Positions 54,591 through 63,518 are shown, numbered from the stretch's first letter. The stretch: 64,000 nucleotides of DNA from a bacterium (GCA_026708015.1 JAPOVT010000048.1:1-64000); one strand, 5' to 3'. Translations and numbers: made by a program. Notes: a model not told the origin generated them from the letters alone.

Positions 54591-55010
54591 TCAGGACTCC
54601 TTGTAGTTGTCGGCGGGCACCCCCCACGCGTTGCCTTCGATGTGCCCTCTGAAGTCCCAAAGCCCTCGCTGGGGGGAGTGCCCCCGGTGCTTGTTGGTCA
54701 GTTCGTCGTTGCCGATGAGCCGCAGAACGTCGATCAGTGCTCCCTCTACTTCAAGCGCGGTCTGCTCGTTCATGCCGTGACGGGCGATGAAGCACCTGAC
54801 TTCGCGGCCCTCTGCCTCGATCTCCCGAATCTTGTTTAGCCGCTTGTTGTGCCACTCCGTCTCATCGGAGTGCTGTAGACGTGAGAGAAAGCGGTTGCCC
54901 TTCCCCTTTCCCACATAGAAGATCGTGCTGTCGCGCGGGTCTTGGAAGAAATACACGTAGTGCTGCAAGTTCTCGATTTCTAGCGCCGTGAATCCTTCTT
55001 GGTCGGCCAT
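54591..55010 (-). CDS. GIY-YIG nuclease-like protein (LEM-3-type)
   Basis: A 139-residue protein with YVYFFQDPRDSTIFYVGKGK, matching the GIY-YIG fold in its LEM-3-like variant (FYVGKGKGNR). Glu in EVEGALIDVL near 92 is the predicted metal-ligand residue. An AAAGGAGAGGAC site before ATG 55010 supports that start. The fold makes single-strand breaks or RNA cuts in other contexts; the role here is unknown. It is on the minus strand, divergent from another GIY-YIG gene 160 nt away. Confidence 0.8.
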   Translation of the reverse strand: MADQEGFTALEIENLQHYVYFFQDPRDSTIFYVGKGKGNRFLSRLQHSDETEWHNKRLNKIREIEAEGREVRCFIARHGMNEQTALEVEGALIDVLRLIGNDELTNKHRGHSPQRGLWDFRGHIEGNAWGVPADNYKES

Positions 55011-55170
55011 GTCCTCTCCTTTCACAATGGCTGCGAGACGACTGGCAAGCTCTGTTCACCCTGAATCATCACCTGTGCCAAGGGACACAATATAGAAGCC
55101 AAACGACCACGCGACCAGCAGGTACGATTCCACCAGAGGCAGCCCGCTGCTGTCGGGTTATGGTGGCCGC

Positions 55171-55446
55171 ATGGCAAGACGGCGGCGCACTAGACGGTGG
55201 CGATCTGTGCAGGGGTACACACTGCGTAGCCCTCGCGGCAAGGTCGTCTACGTAGGAATCACGAACAATCCTCGGCGGCGGGCCGTCGCGCACCAGAAGT
55301 CGGGCAAGTACGGGCACTTGGAAGTGGAGACGGTCGGGATGCCCAGGGGGTTAGCTCGACGGTGGGAAGCCGGGAGGCTGGCATGGCACCGCCGACAGAA
55401 CAGGGGCCGCAACCCCCGGTACAACAAGACCAGAAGCGGAAGCTAG
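55171..55446 (+). CDS. GIY-YIG-domain small protein
   Basis: A 91-residue basic protein with VVYVGITNNPRRRAVAHQKS near 25-44, the GIY-YIG core (Y-x-G-I-T-x2-P-x-R-R). The usual G-I-Y is GYTLRS. A conserved Glu near 67 (WEAGRLAW) fits the metal position. It starts at ATG (MARRRRTRRWRSVQG). It is different in sequence from the neighbouring LEM-3-type protein, so the two are not a recent duplication. Confidence 0.7.
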   Translation: MARRRRTRRWRSVQGYTLRSPRGKVVYVGITNNPRRRAVAHQKSGKYGHLEVETVGMPRGLARRWEAGRLAWHRRQNRGRNPRYNKTRSGS

Positions 55447-55493
55447 GAAAGTGCCCAAGGACAACGGCTGGCGGGAGGTGACTAGGACCCCAC

Positions 55494-56057
55494 ATGACTG
55501 ATGATTTTCGGCGGGTTGTGACCGCAGTGGACGGCGAGGGCCACTCGGTGGTGGACAGTGATGGGCCGCCGCCGGTGGTGATCAGCCCCCGCCATCTTGA
55601 CCAGTTTCTCACCGCCATTTGGGCGGTGGACGAGCTTCCCACCAGCTACACCGCGCCGGGCGACCGGGACGGCTTCAGGCTGTCGCCAGCGGCCGGTGGG
55701 GTGAACATCATCCGCAACAAGCTCCCACCCGACTCGATGGTTTACGTGGACGCCGACGAGGCCCTGGTCATGGAGGGCCGGATTCCCGAGGGGTTGTTCA
55801 CCAATGTGGTGATCTGGAACGAGCTGGGCCAAACGGCCGACTATCTGGAGCGCACCGTGTCGCTGAACGACGCCCAGATGGAGATGGGCGAAGACCGCCG
55901 CTATCGGGTGGTCATCGCCCACCGCGATCCCGGCGTGCCCAACTGGCTGGACACCTGCGGTGAGCCTCGGGCCGCGGTGTTCTGGCGGTTCATGCTTCCT
56001 GCCGAACCCCCTGATGCGCCGGTCTGCGCGGTGGTACCGGTGGATCGGGTGGCCTAG
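55494..56057 (+). CDS. conserved hypothetical protein upstream of clpP
   Basis: A 187-residue soluble protein. [20 protein letters not shown] near 20 and a [15 protein letters not shown] segment near 103 are the most distinctive stretches. [20 protein letters not shown] near 70 may bind a ligand. It resembles no family I can name. It lies 30 nt upstream of clpP on the same strand, the first core gene after the accessory block. Confidence 0.6.
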   Translation: MTDDFRRVVTAVDGEGHSVVDSDGPPPVVISPRHLDQFLTAIWAVDELPTSYTAPGDRDGFRLSPAAGGVNIIRNKLPPDSMVYVDADEALVMEGRIPEGLFTNVVIWNELGQTADYLERTVSLNDAQMEMGEDRRYRVVIAHRDPGVPNWLDTCGEPRAAVFWRFMLPAEPPDAPVCAVVPVDRVA

Positions 56058-56087
56058 ACGCAGTAGCGGGCCGGTACGATTGTGGCC

Positions 56088-56678
56088 ATGACCAACCCCG
56101 TCCTGTTCGAGCCGGGCAGCCCCGAGCGCGGTGCCTTCGAGATCTACAACCGGCTTCTGAAGAACCGAATCGTGTTTCTCGGAACCGATGTGAACGACGA
56201 CATCGCCAACTACATCACCGCCCAGCTCCTCTATCTGGAGGGCGAGGACACCGACAAGGACATCTGGCTCTACATCAACTCCCCGGGCGGGTCGGTCACC
56301 TCGGGCATGGCCATCTACGACACCATGCAGTTCATCACCCCCGATGTGGGCACCATCTGCATGGGTTTGGGCGCCTCGATGGGCCAGTTCCTGCTGTGCG
56401 CCGGTGCACCCGGCAAGCGCTACGCCCTGCCCCACGCCCGGATCATGATGCACCAGCCCTCCGGCGGGGTTCGGGGCCAGGCCGCCGACATCGCCATCCA
56501 GGCCGAGCAGCACGCCTACGTGAAGTCGCTGCTGGCCGAGCGCATCGCCACCCACACCGGCCAGTCGGTGGAGCAGGTGGAGGCCGACTCCGACCGCGAC
56601 CGCTGGTTCACCGCCGAAGAGGCCAAGCAGTACGGCATCATCGACCACGTGATCGTCAAGCGCGGCGAGATGCTCTGA
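56088..56678 (+). CDS. clpP: ATP-dependent Clp protease proteolytic subunit
   Basis: A 196-residue ClpP. Ser is in [14 protein letters not shown] near 90-103, His in [15 protein letters not shown] near 108-122 and Asp in [10 protein letters not shown] near 165. The length and the [16 protein letters not shown]-terminus are canonical. ATG 56088 is preferred to an upstream in-frame GTG. It degrades unfolded and regulatory proteins with ClpX or ClpC, neither of which is in this window. Confidence 0.96.
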   Translation: MTNPVLFEPGSPERGAFEIYNRLLKNRIVFLGTDVNDDIANYITAQLLYLEGEDTDKDIWLYINSPGGSVTSGMAIYDTMQFITPDVGTICMGLGASMGQFLLCAGAPGKRYALPHARIMMHQPSGGVRGQAADIAIQAEQHAYVKSLLAERIATHTGQSVEQVEADSDRDRWFTAEEAKQYGIIDHVIVKRGEML

Positions 56679-56695
56679 GGAAGTCTGGTCCTCAG

Positions 56696-57169
56696 CTAGC
56701 CCCGCACGTCCAACCGCACCTCGCCGGGGATCCTGTCGGGATCGACGAAGACGACAGGGCTGTCCCAGTCCAGATCCAGGCCGCAGTGCTCCGCGGCGTA
56801 GCGGCCCAACTCGGCGGAGGCCGTCCCGCTTTCTTCTAGCTGGGCGGCATCGAGTCCGGCGCTTTCCTCTCCGCTGAATACCCCGATGATGAGGCTTGCC
56901 GTGTCGATGATGACGGCCAGCGACGACTCGACCTCCAGGGGCGCCACCCGTTGAATCGACTCCAGTTCGTCTATCACCGCCTGCGCGCCGCTGGGATCAT
57001 CGGAATAGTCAGCGGCTAGGGCGCCCTCGGGGCTGAAGGCGGTCTCCAGTCGTCCGCAGAAGGTTTCCAAGCTGGGCTGGTCATCGTTGCCGCAGGCACT
57101 GAGCGACAAGGCTGCGAGCGTCAGAGCCCCCAGCACCAGCGCCAGTGCAGCCGCCGTCGGCTGTCGCAT
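56696..57169 (-). CDS. putative lipoprotein
   Basis: A 157-residue protein with a signal peptide ([19 protein letters not shown], about 8-26) and a lipobox LSAC, so it is probably lipid-anchored at the outer face of the membrane. The mature part is acidic ([20 protein letters not shown]) with two further Cys (CGRL and CGLDL) that may pair. No enzymatic motif seen. It follows rpe by 2 nt on the same strand and may be co-transcribed. Confidence 0.75.
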   Translation of the reverse strand: MRQPTAAALALVLGALTLAALSLSACGNDDQPSLETFCGRLETAFSPEGALAADYSDDPSGAQAVIDELESIQRVAPLEVESSLAVIIDTASLIIGVFSGEESAGLDAAQLEESGTASAELGRYAAEHCGLDLDWDSPVVFVDPDRIPGEVRLDVRG

Positions 57170-57171
57170 CG

Positions 57172-57858
57172 TCAGGCGTGAGCGGCTGCTTCTCGCAACT
57201 CACCGATGGCGTGGTTGAACCCCAGTTCATCGGAGAAAACCGCGCTGCCGGCCACGAATACTCCCGCTCCGGCCTTGGCGGCGGCTCCGATCGTGCTCCG
57301 TCCGATGCCGCCGTCCACCTCCAGTTCCACATCGTGGCCGCCGCCGTCGATCATGGCCCGCACCTCGGCCACCTTGGACTCCATCGAAGAGATGTACGAC
57401 TGTCCGCCCCAGCCGGGGTTGACGGTCATCACCAGCACCAGTCGGCAGAGGTCCAGCACGTGGGCCACAGCCGAAGCCGGAGTGGCCGGGTTGAGGGCCA
57501 CGCCGGCGTCCATTCCCAGCTCTCGGATGGCCCCCAGAGTGCGGTGCAGGTGAGGACAGGCCTCGGAGTGGACGGTGAGCAGCTCGCAGCCGGCCTCGGC
57601 GTAGCGGGGGGCCAGCTCATGGGGCTCTTCCACCATCAGGTGAGCCTCGAATGGCAGCGACACCAGGGGCCGAATCGACGCGATCACATCGGGACCGAAG
57701 GTGAGATTGGGCACAAACCGGCCGTCCATCACATCCCAGTGGATCCGGTCGGCCCCGGCTTTCTCCAGATCGATGCATTCCTCGCCCAGCCGGGCGAAAT
57801 CAGCGGGCAGCACGGAGGGCGCGATCAAAATGTCTGAGGCCAAGACCTCTTCGGCCAT
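57172..57858 (-). CDS. rpe: ribulose-phosphate 3-epimerase
   Basis: A 228-residue TIM-barrel epimerase of the pentose phosphate pathway. IAPSVLPADFARLGEE near 12-27, HWDVMDGRFVPNLTFG near 39-54 (metal His and Asp), FEAHLMVEEP near 70-79, VNPGWGGQSYI near 145-155 and ELEVDGGIG near 178 are present in order. It starts at ATG. A lipoprotein gene follows within 2 nt. Confidence 0.96.
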   Translation of the reverse strand: MAEEVLASDILIAPSVLPADFARLGEECIDLEKAGADRIHWDVMDGRFVPNLTFGPDVIASIRPLVSLPFEAHLMVEEPHELAPRYAEAGCELLTVHSEACPHLHRTLGAIRELGMDAGVALNPATPASAVAHVLDLCRLVLVMTVNPGWGGQSYISSMESKVAEVRAMIDGGGHDVELEVDGGIGRSTIGAAAKAGAGVFVAGSAVFSDELGFNHAIGELREAAAHA

Positions 57859-57923
57859 GATCCGACCCTACCCGGTGCTGACCGCCGAAAAGTGAACCAT
57901 TTGCGCGAAGTCGAATGGCCTGC

Positions 57924-58691
57924 TCAGCGCAGCATTCCGCCGTCGACGAACACCGGCCGGCCGCTCATGAACACCGAGGCGTCGCTGGCTAGGAACACCG
58001 CGGCGCCCACCAGATCGTCGGGGACGCCGAGGCGGCCGAAGATTGTCTCGGCGGCCACCTGCTCCTCGAACCGGGCCCGGGCTTCGGGGTCGCGGGGCAG
58101 GATCATGTCGGTGGCCACCGGGCCGGGAACCAGCAGGTTCACCCGAACCCCCCGGCTGGCCCACTCCCGGGCCATGGTGGTGGTCCAGTTAGCCATGGCC
58201 GCTTTGACCGCGCAGTACGCCCCGATGCCCTCCATGGGCTGGAAGGCCCCCAGCGCGCCGATGTTGATGATCGATCCGCCCCCATCGGCGGCCAGGTGAT
58301 CGAGCGCGGCCTGCGACAGAAACAGCGGTCCCTTGAGGTTCACGGCCAAGATGTCGTCTAGCTCCTCGGGGGTGACCCGGGTGGTGACGTGGGGACGCAG
58401 CACGCCGGCGTTGTTCACCAGCACGTCGAGGCGGCCAAAGCGCTCAATGGCAGCCTCAACCAGCAGCTGATGCTGATCGAGTTGGCCGACGTCGAGCTGG
58501 GCGGCCAGGGCCTTGCCACCAGCGGCGGTGATCTGGTCGGCCAGGGTTTGGCAGGCATCCAGCGTGCGGCTGGCGGCCACCACCTTGGCCCCGGCCTCGG
58601 CCAGCCCCAAGGCCAACGCGTGGCCGATTCCCCGGGAGGCTCCGGTGACGATGGCCACCCGCCCGGTCAGGTCGAACTTATCGGTCATCAC
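57924..58691 (-). CDS. SDR family oxidoreductase
   Basis: A 255-residue classical SDR. VTGASRGIGHALALGLAEAG near 16-35 is the cofactor loop, NNAG near 92, IINIGALGAF near 143, YCAVKAAMAN near 160 (catalytic Tyr-x3-Lys) and FVDGGM at the end. The sequence type resembles gluconate or 3-oxoacyl dehydrogenases. It lies 1 nt after the stop of the NIPSNAP-like gene, so they are probably one transcript. Confidence 0.9.
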   Translation of the reverse strand: MMTDKFDLTGRVAIVTGASRGIGHALALGLAEAGAKVVAASRTLDACQTLADQITAAGGKALAAQLDVGQLDQHQLLVEAAIERFGRLDVLVNNAGVLRPHVTTRVTPEELDDILAVNLKGPLFLSQAALDHLAADGGGSIINIGALGAFQPMEGIGAYCAVKAAMANWTTTMAREWASRGVRVNLLVPGPVATDMILPRDPEARARFEEQVAAETIFGRLGVPDDLVGAAVFLASDASVFMSGRPVFVDGGMLR

Positions 58692-58692
58692 A

Positions 58693-59460
58693 TCAATCCT
58701 GTTCCCGCGCGGCCAGCCAGTTCTCCAGGCTGGCGTCCTCCCAGTCGTCGGGCCCGTACACCGTGTGGGGCAGCGGAGTCATCAGGTGGGTGTCGCCGCC
58801 GGTGACGTATTCGACCGAGCGCTGTTCCCAAGCGGTGATCCGATCGTCGGCGGTTCCCTCGTCACACAGGCCCCGGGTGGTGTCGCGGTTCTGGCGGAAG
58901 GTGACGTGAGAGGCGATGTCGGTGGCCCACACCATCACCACCTCATGCTGGTTGTTGAGCACCTCATACAGACCGGTGGGGCGGTGGCCGTAGTCGGCCA
59001 TGAGTGGAACCCGCTCCTGTACCACCGCAGCCAGAAACTCCAGCGGCGTACCGGGGCGCACAGTGAGGATCTCGTTCACGAACAGGGTGCCGTTGATGCC
59101 TTCTTCGACGATCTCGGCGGTGTTCGGGCTGCCGGGCACACCCCCGCACAGCCGGTCGAACCCGCCGGAGCGCCACTGGGCGGCCTCGTCCCACCAGTCG
59201 CCGTAGAAGGCCTTGCGCCGCTTCAGGTTGAGCCGGTCGAGGTTCTTGGCCAGGCCCTTCCAACCGTCCGAGCCGATGTCCCAGATGTTGATCACCTGGG
59301 GCCAGCGCCCCCCGCCCGCTCCCAGGATGTAGAAGGTGCCTTGAAGCCCGAACATATCCGGCATGCGCAGCACCGGGTCTTGCCACAGGTGCTCCATGTA
59401 GTCGTATTGGCCCTGGCCGATGATGTCGACCACCTCGTACAAGTACAAGTCGCGGTTCAC
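58693..59460 (-). CDS. NIPSNAP-like protein
   Basis: A 255-residue protein with two ferredoxin-like (dimeric alpha/beta barrel) halves. LYLYEVVDIIGQGQYDYMEH near 5 and LFVNEILTVRPGTPLEFLAA near 127 begin each repeat. VINIWDIGSDGWKGLAKNL near 55 is NIPSNAP-like. No metal or heme ligands are evident. It is upstream of the SDR gene and divergent from the Rieske gene, so a role in ring or steroid degradation is inferred. Confidence 0.55.
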   Translation of the reverse strand: MNRDLYLYEVVDIIGQGQYDYMEHLWQDPVLRMPDMFGLQGTFYILGAGGGRWPQVINIWDIGSDGWKGLAKNLDRLNLKRRKAFYGDWWDEAAQWRSGGFDRLCGGVPGSPNTAEIVEEGINGTLFVNEILTVRPGTPLEFLAAVVQERVPLMADYGHRPTGLYEVLNNQHEVVMVWATDIASHVTFRQNRDTTRGLCDEGTADDRITAWEQRSVEYVTGGDTHLMTPLPHTVYGPDDWEDASLENWLAAREQD

Positions 59461-59561
59461 GCCGGGCCTCCCAAATGGTCAGTGCTCGTACGGTGAGGCT
59501 TCATCATCCGCCGACGTTACTGGGCTGAGGCGGTCAGATGATGAGGGCCTAGGCTTCGTCT

Positions 59562-60707
59562 GTGCGCCGCGAGACCCAGGTGGAGCTGATCCGGGAGCTC
59601 CTGGATCACCACGCCGCGGGCACCACGCAGTTGGCCGACGCCACGCTGGCGCTGCCCGCCGACGTCTACACCAGCGAGTCTCACTGGCAGGCCGAGCAGG
59701 AGGCATTGTTCCGCCGCCGCCCGGTGGTGGCCTGTCTGTCGGGGGCGGTTACCACCCCGGGCGACTATGTGTCGCTCACCGTCGGTGGAGTCCCGCTGGT
59801 GGTGGTGCGGGGCGACGACGGGGTGCTGCGAGGGTTTCGCAACGTGTGCCGACATCGGGCTTCATCGGTGGTGAGCGGCTGCGGATCGGGGGCCGCGTCG
59901 CTGCGGTGCCCGTTCCACGCCTGGACCTACCGCCTCGACGGGTCGCTGCTGGCCCGTCCCCAGGCGGGGGAGGGGTTCGCCGGAACCGACGAGTCGGAGC
60001 TCTGCCTGGTGTCGGTGCCGGTGGGGGAGGCCAGTGGGCTGGTGTTCGTGCGGGCCCAGGGCGATGAATCGGTGGACGCCGCCGGGTTGGTGGGCGATGC
60101 CGCTCAGGACCTCGACGACTTCGGGGTGGGCGGCTACGTCCCGTTCGACCGGTGGGAGTCGAGCTGGCCCTGCAACTGGAAGCTGCTGGTGGACACGTTC
60201 TTGGAGTCGTACCACGTGTTCTCGCTGCACCGCGCCACCGTGGGCAAGTACTACCTGTCCCAGCCCATGACCTATCGGGGGTATGGCCCCAACCTGCGGT
60301 TCCAAACCTGCCAGAAGTCGATTCTGGAGCTGGCCGAAGCTCCTGATGGCCAGTGGGACCTGCTCAGCCGGGCCACCGTGGAGTACCTGATCGCCCCCAA
60401 CACGATCCTGAGCCACAGCGTGGACCACTTCGCCGTCTACCAGTTTCTGCCTACCTCGGCCGATCACACCGACATCACCATGACCCTCTACACCCCTGAG
60501 CCGGTCACCGACCGCACCCGCCCCCACTACGACCGCACCCTGGAGCTCCACCAGAAGGTCGGCGCCGGCGAGGACTTCCCCCAAGCGGTCAAGATCCAGC
60601 AGTCTCTGTCCTCCGGCCTCATCGAAGAAACCCTGGTCGGCCGCCACGAAGTGGCCCTCATCCACTTCCACCAAGCGCTGGGGGGACTACTCGAAAGCGG
60701 GAAGTGA
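59562..60707 (+). CDS. Rieske [2Fe-2S] aromatic ring-hydroxylating oxygenase alpha-subunit-like
   Basis: A 381-residue protein with an N-terminal Rieske domain: CRHRASSVVSG near 94 and CPFHAWTY near 112 (C-x-H and C-x2-H). A catalytic domain follows with NWKLLVDTFLESYHVFSLH near 207-222, the mononuclear iron D/E-x3-H-x4-H type ligands. A partner beta subunit or reductase is not nearby. GTG start. It probably hydroxylates an aromatic or steroid ring; the substrate is unknown. Confidence 0.9.
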   Translation: MRRETQVELIRELLDHHAAGTTQLADATLALPADVYTSESHWQAEQEALFRRRPVVACLSGAVTTPGDYVSLTVGGVPLVVVRGDDGVLRGFRNVCRHRASSVVSGCGSGAASLRCPFHAWTYRLDGSLLARPQAGEGFAGTDESELCLVSVPVGEASGLVFVRAQGDESVDAAGLVGDAAQDLDDFGVGGYVPFDRWESSWPCNWKLLVDTFLESYHVFSLHRATVGKYYLSQPMTYRGYGPNLRFQTCQKSILELAEAPDGQWDLLSRATVEYLIAPNTILSHSVDHFAVYQFLPTSADHTDITMTLYTPEPVTDRTRPHYDRTLELHQKVGAGEDFPQAVKIQQSLSSGLIEETLVGRHEVALIHFHQALGGLLESGK

Positions 60708-60752
60708 CGAACCAGGGTAGGGCAGAATCCCTGATAAATAGGCGAAAGAGGC

Positions 60753-60781
60753 TTGACGTCCAATCTGTCATACAATATTAT
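60753..60781 (+). promoter_or_regulatory. sigma70-type promoter of mazEF
   Basis: TTGACG (60753-60758) and TATTAT (60776-60781) are separated by 17 nt. The predicted transcription start, 7-9 nt downstream, coincides with the antitoxin ATG at 60790, so the mRNA is probably leaderless. Confidence 0.65.
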
Positions 60782-60794
60782 ATTTACGTATGAC
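60767..60794. promoter_or_regulatory. 7-bp inverted repeat over mazEF -10 and start codon
   Basis: GTCATAC (60767-60773) and GTATGAC (60788-60794) form a perfect inverted repeat flanking the -10 box and including the start codon. This is where an autorepressing ribbon-helix-helix antitoxin would bind. Confidence 0.55.
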
Positions 60795-61053
60795 GATGCT
60801 CAGTTTCCGAGTGCCCCCAGAGGAGGCGGCAAGAGCCAAGGAGTTATCCGAAGAACTTGGGATTTCGCTGTCTGAGATGTTTCGCGACGCCTTCAGTCGC
60901 CACCTGAACGCCCTGCTGGCCGAGCGCGATGCCGAGATCTACGAGAAAATGCCGCTTACTGAGGAGGAGCTGTCAGCATTCGACGGTGTCGAATATTGGC
61001 TCCCGGCTGAAGACTGGTCTGACTGGATTGAATGGCTCGATGAAAAGGGGTGA
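60790..61053 (+). CDS. ribbon-helix-helix antitoxin
   Basis: An 87-residue acidic protein. The first 45 residues (LSFRVPPEEAARAKELSEEL and LSEMFRDAFSRHL) resemble ribbon-helix-helix DNA-binding antitoxins. The C-terminal half (WLPAEDWSDWIEWLDEKG) is Trp/Asp-rich, fitting a toxin-binding extension. Its stop overlaps the toxin ATG by 14 nt. The promoter and palindrome directly upstream imply autoregulation. Confidence 0.8.
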   Translation: MTMLSFRVPPEEAARAKELSEELGISLSEMFRDAFSRHLNALLAERDAEIYEKMPLTEEELSAFDGVEYWLPAEDWSDWIEWLDEKG

Positions 61054-61345
61054 GATCTGGTTCGCCGAAACCCCAAGCGGTGACCGGCCGGTGCTCGTTC
61101 TCACACGCGATCCGGTCGCGGCTCGCATCGGAGGTGTAGTTGCTGCCGAGCTCACCCGCACGATCCGGGGTATTGCGTCGGAGTTGCCCCTGACCGTTGA
61201 AGATGGCGTCCCCGTCGAAAGCGTCGTTAGCTTTGACAACATTCACACCATTTCTCGCCACGCCTTCCGACGCCGGGTTACCCAACTCAGCCCTGTCCGC
61301 ATGAAGGAGGCCTGCCAGGCCCTCAAGGCCGCTACCAGCTGCTAG
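61040..61345 (+). CDS. mazF: MazF-family mRNA interferase toxin
   Basis: A 101-residue PemK/MazF-type endoribonuclease. MKRGEIWFAETPSGDRPVLV begins with the canonical GEIW motif and RPVLVLTRD near 16. ELTRTIRGIASELPL near 42 and SVVSFDNIHTI near 66 complete the fold. ATG 61040 overlaps the antitoxin stop by 14 nt. Confidence 0.9.
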   Translation: MKRGEIWFAETPSGDRPVLVLTRDPVAARIGGVVAAELTRTIRGIASELPLTVEDGVPVESVVSFDNIHTISRHAFRRRVTQLSPVRMKEACQALKAATSC

Positions 61346-61367
61346 CGGCCTCTCCGGCAGTGCTTCT

Positions 61368-62189
61368 CTAGCCGAATTGCTCGGTTTGCCAGGCGAGGGC
61401 GGCTTTGAACCCCTCGGTGCGGATAATACGGCCGAATTCCTGGGCGGCGGGGGACTGGTGGGCGATCACGTTGTGCTCGCGGGCCATCTCCTGAGCCAGG
61501 GTGTAGCCCATCAGCTCTAGGACCTTGTTGCAGATGGCCTTGTTGGCGGCGGAGATGTCGCCGGGCACGGTGGCCACCCGGCGGGCCAGGGCGTGGGTGT
61601 GCTCGGCCAGTTCGTCGGCGGACACCGCCTCCAGCACGAACCCGGCCCGGGCTGCGGTGGCGCCGTCGATCATGTCGCCGGTGAGCAGCAAGCGCTTGGC
61701 CCACTGCGGTCCGGCCAGATAGGTCCACATGTGGGTGGACGGCGAGGCCATCGACCGCACGATGGGATAGCCGAACTGGGCGTCGTCGGCACAGACGGTC
61801 ATGTCGGCGTGGAAGGCAATGTCGGTGCCCACCGCCAGGCAGTAGCCCTGCACTGAGGCGATGACCGGGGTGCGCAGCCGCCACATCTCCTCGAATCTCC
61901 GGAACGGCTCCACCAGGGCCAACTCCTGCTCAAGGGAGCGTGAGTCGTAGTCCAAGTCGATCTCGTCGGGGTCGAGGTCGATACCCGAGCAGAACACCCC
62001 GTCCGCGCCCTGAACAACAATGGCCCCGATGTCGGAAGCGGCGTCGGCATCGGCCAACGTGTCGAAGAACTGCCCGAGCTGGGCCATGGTCAAGGCGTTG
62101 CGCCGGTCGGGGCGGTTCAAGGTGATGTAGCGCACCCGCTCGCAGTCCTCGGTGAGGATGGCGGTCTCGGCTTCTAGGGTTTCTGGCAC
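61368..62189 (-). CDS. enoyl-CoA hydratase/isomerase family protein
   Basis: A 273-residue crotonase-fold protein. GADGVFCSGIDLDPDEIDLD near 65-84 is the first oxyanion segment, and VQGYCLAVGTDIAFHADMTV near 114-133 the second, where the usual G-G is replaced by V-G. VRSMASPSTHMWTYLAGPQW near 145 covers the active-site loop. The catalytic Glu pair is not evident. Divergent from the amidohydrolase gene with 84 nt between the starts. Confidence 0.85.
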   Translation of the reverse strand: MPETLEAETAILTEDCERVRYITLNRPDRRNALTMAQLGQFFDTLADADAASDIGAIVVQGADGVFCSGIDLDPDEIDLDYDSRSLEQELALVEPFRRFEEMWRLRTPVIASVQGYCLAVGTDIAFHADMTVCADDAQFGYPIVRSMASPSTHMWTYLAGPQWAKRLLLTGDMIDGATAARAGFVLEAVSADELAEHTHALARRVATVPGDISAANKAICNKVLELMGYTLAQEMAREHNVIAHQSPAAQEFGRIIRTEGFKAALAWQTEQFG

Positions 62190-62273
62190 GGGGCCGACGG
62201 TAGCGCGGCTGACAAAGCGCCGAGGCTACCGTTCAAGCAGACACCGCCGAGAACGCGGCAGTACCCTGATTCC

Positions 62274-63473
62274 GTGGACGAGCTTGGATACAACCCCTTC
62301 GACTGCGACAACCACTACTACGAGGCGGTGGACGCCTTCACCCGCCATGTGGACCCGGCCATGCAGCCCCGCTGTGTGCAGTGGGCCGAGGTGAACGGCC
62401 GCCGCTACCACTTGGTGGGGGGCAAGATCAGCAATGCGGTGGTGAACCCCACCTGGGACCCCATCGCCCTGCCCGGCGCCCTGCACAACTACTTCCGGGG
62501 CAATCCCGACGGAACCAACATCGCCGACATGCTCCGTGAGCGCGAGCCGCTGCCCCGCTATTACGTGGACGACCGCGACGCCCGGGTCGACAAGGTCCAC
62601 CAGCAAGGCCTCCAGTCGGTGTGGCTGTTCCCCACCTTGGGGGTGCTCTATGAGGAGCTGATCAAGACCGACCTCGAGGCGGTGAAAGCCCTGTTCGGCG
62701 GGTTCAACCGCTGGCTCGAAGAACAGTGGGGCTACGCCTACCGCGACACCATCTTCGCCGCCCCCTATATCCCGCTGGGCGACGTGGACTGGGCTTGCCA
62801 GGAGCTGGAGCGGTGCCTCGACAAGGGAGCCCGCACCATCGTCATGCGCCCCGCCGCGGTATGGACGGCCTACGGCTCGCTGTCGCCCGCCGACGAGCGC
62901 TTCGACCCGTTCTGGGCCCGAGTGAATGAGGCTGGGATCTGCGCGGTGGTCCATGCCGGCGACAGCGGGTACACCACCCAGGGTTACGACGAGGACGGGT
63001 TCGCCTCATCGAGCATGGGCAAGCAGCGCAAGTACAAGCCCAGCATCAAGGCCTACAATATCGAGCGGGCCGCCTACGACTACCTCATCACCCTGTCGCT
63101 GGAGAAGCTGTTCGAGCGGTTCACCAACCTGCGCATTGCTTCAGTGGAGAACGGCTCTCAATTCTTGGGCGACATGTTCCGCAAGCTGGAGCAGGCCACC
63201 CGCAAGAACGTGGGCTGGTTCAAGGAGGATCCCTCCGAGCTGTTCCGCCAGCATGTGTGGATCAACCCCTTCTGGGAGGACGACGTGGCCGAGGTGGCCC
63301 ACTACATGGGGGCCGACCGGGTGATCTTCGGCAGCGACTGGCCCCATATCGAGGGAATGCCCCAGCCGCTGGACTACCTGGTGGAGCTCAAGGACAAGGG
63401 CTTCGACGGCGCCACCGAGAAGAGGATTCTCCTCGACAACGTCACCGAGCTGAACCAGCTTCAACCGGCCTGA
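62274..63473 (+). CDS. amidohydrolase-2 family protein (paralogue)
   Basis: A 399-residue metal-dependent hydrolase, paralogous to 6148-7326. DCDNHYYEAVDAFTRHVDPA near 10 is the metal region, VHAGDSGY near 225 has a His ligand, and IFGSDWPHIEG near 350 is the catalytic Asp segment. It starts at GTG. It converges on the aceE-like gene. Substrate unknown. Confidence 0.86.
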   Translation: MDELGYNPFDCDNHYYEAVDAFTRHVDPAMQPRCVQWAEVNGRRYHLVGGKISNAVVNPTWDPIALPGALHNYFRGNPDGTNIADMLREREPLPRYYVDDRDARVDKVHQQGLQSVWLFPTLGVLYEELIKTDLEAVKALFGGFNRWLEEQWGYAYRDTIFAAPYIPLGDVDWACQELERCLDKGARTIVMRPAAVWTAYGSLSPADERFDPFWARVNEAGICAVVHAGDSGYTTQGYDEDGFASSSMGKQRKYKPSIKAYNIERAAYDYLITLSLEKLFERFTNLRIASVENGSQFLGDMFRKLEQATRKNVGWFKEDPSELFRQHVWINPFWEDDVAEVAHYMGADRVIFGSDWPHIEGMPQPLDYLVELKDKGFDGATEKRILLDNVTELNQLQPA

Positions 63474-63518
63474 CGGTGGTCTGACACCTAACGGCGCCCC
63501 CGGACCAGCGGCATCCCG

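Noticed and set aside
55440..55495. Direct repeat of the tRNA-Leu 3' end as an att site
   Set aside because: Only a six-base match (CTGGCG) was found at the far edge of the block, which is not evidence of integration.
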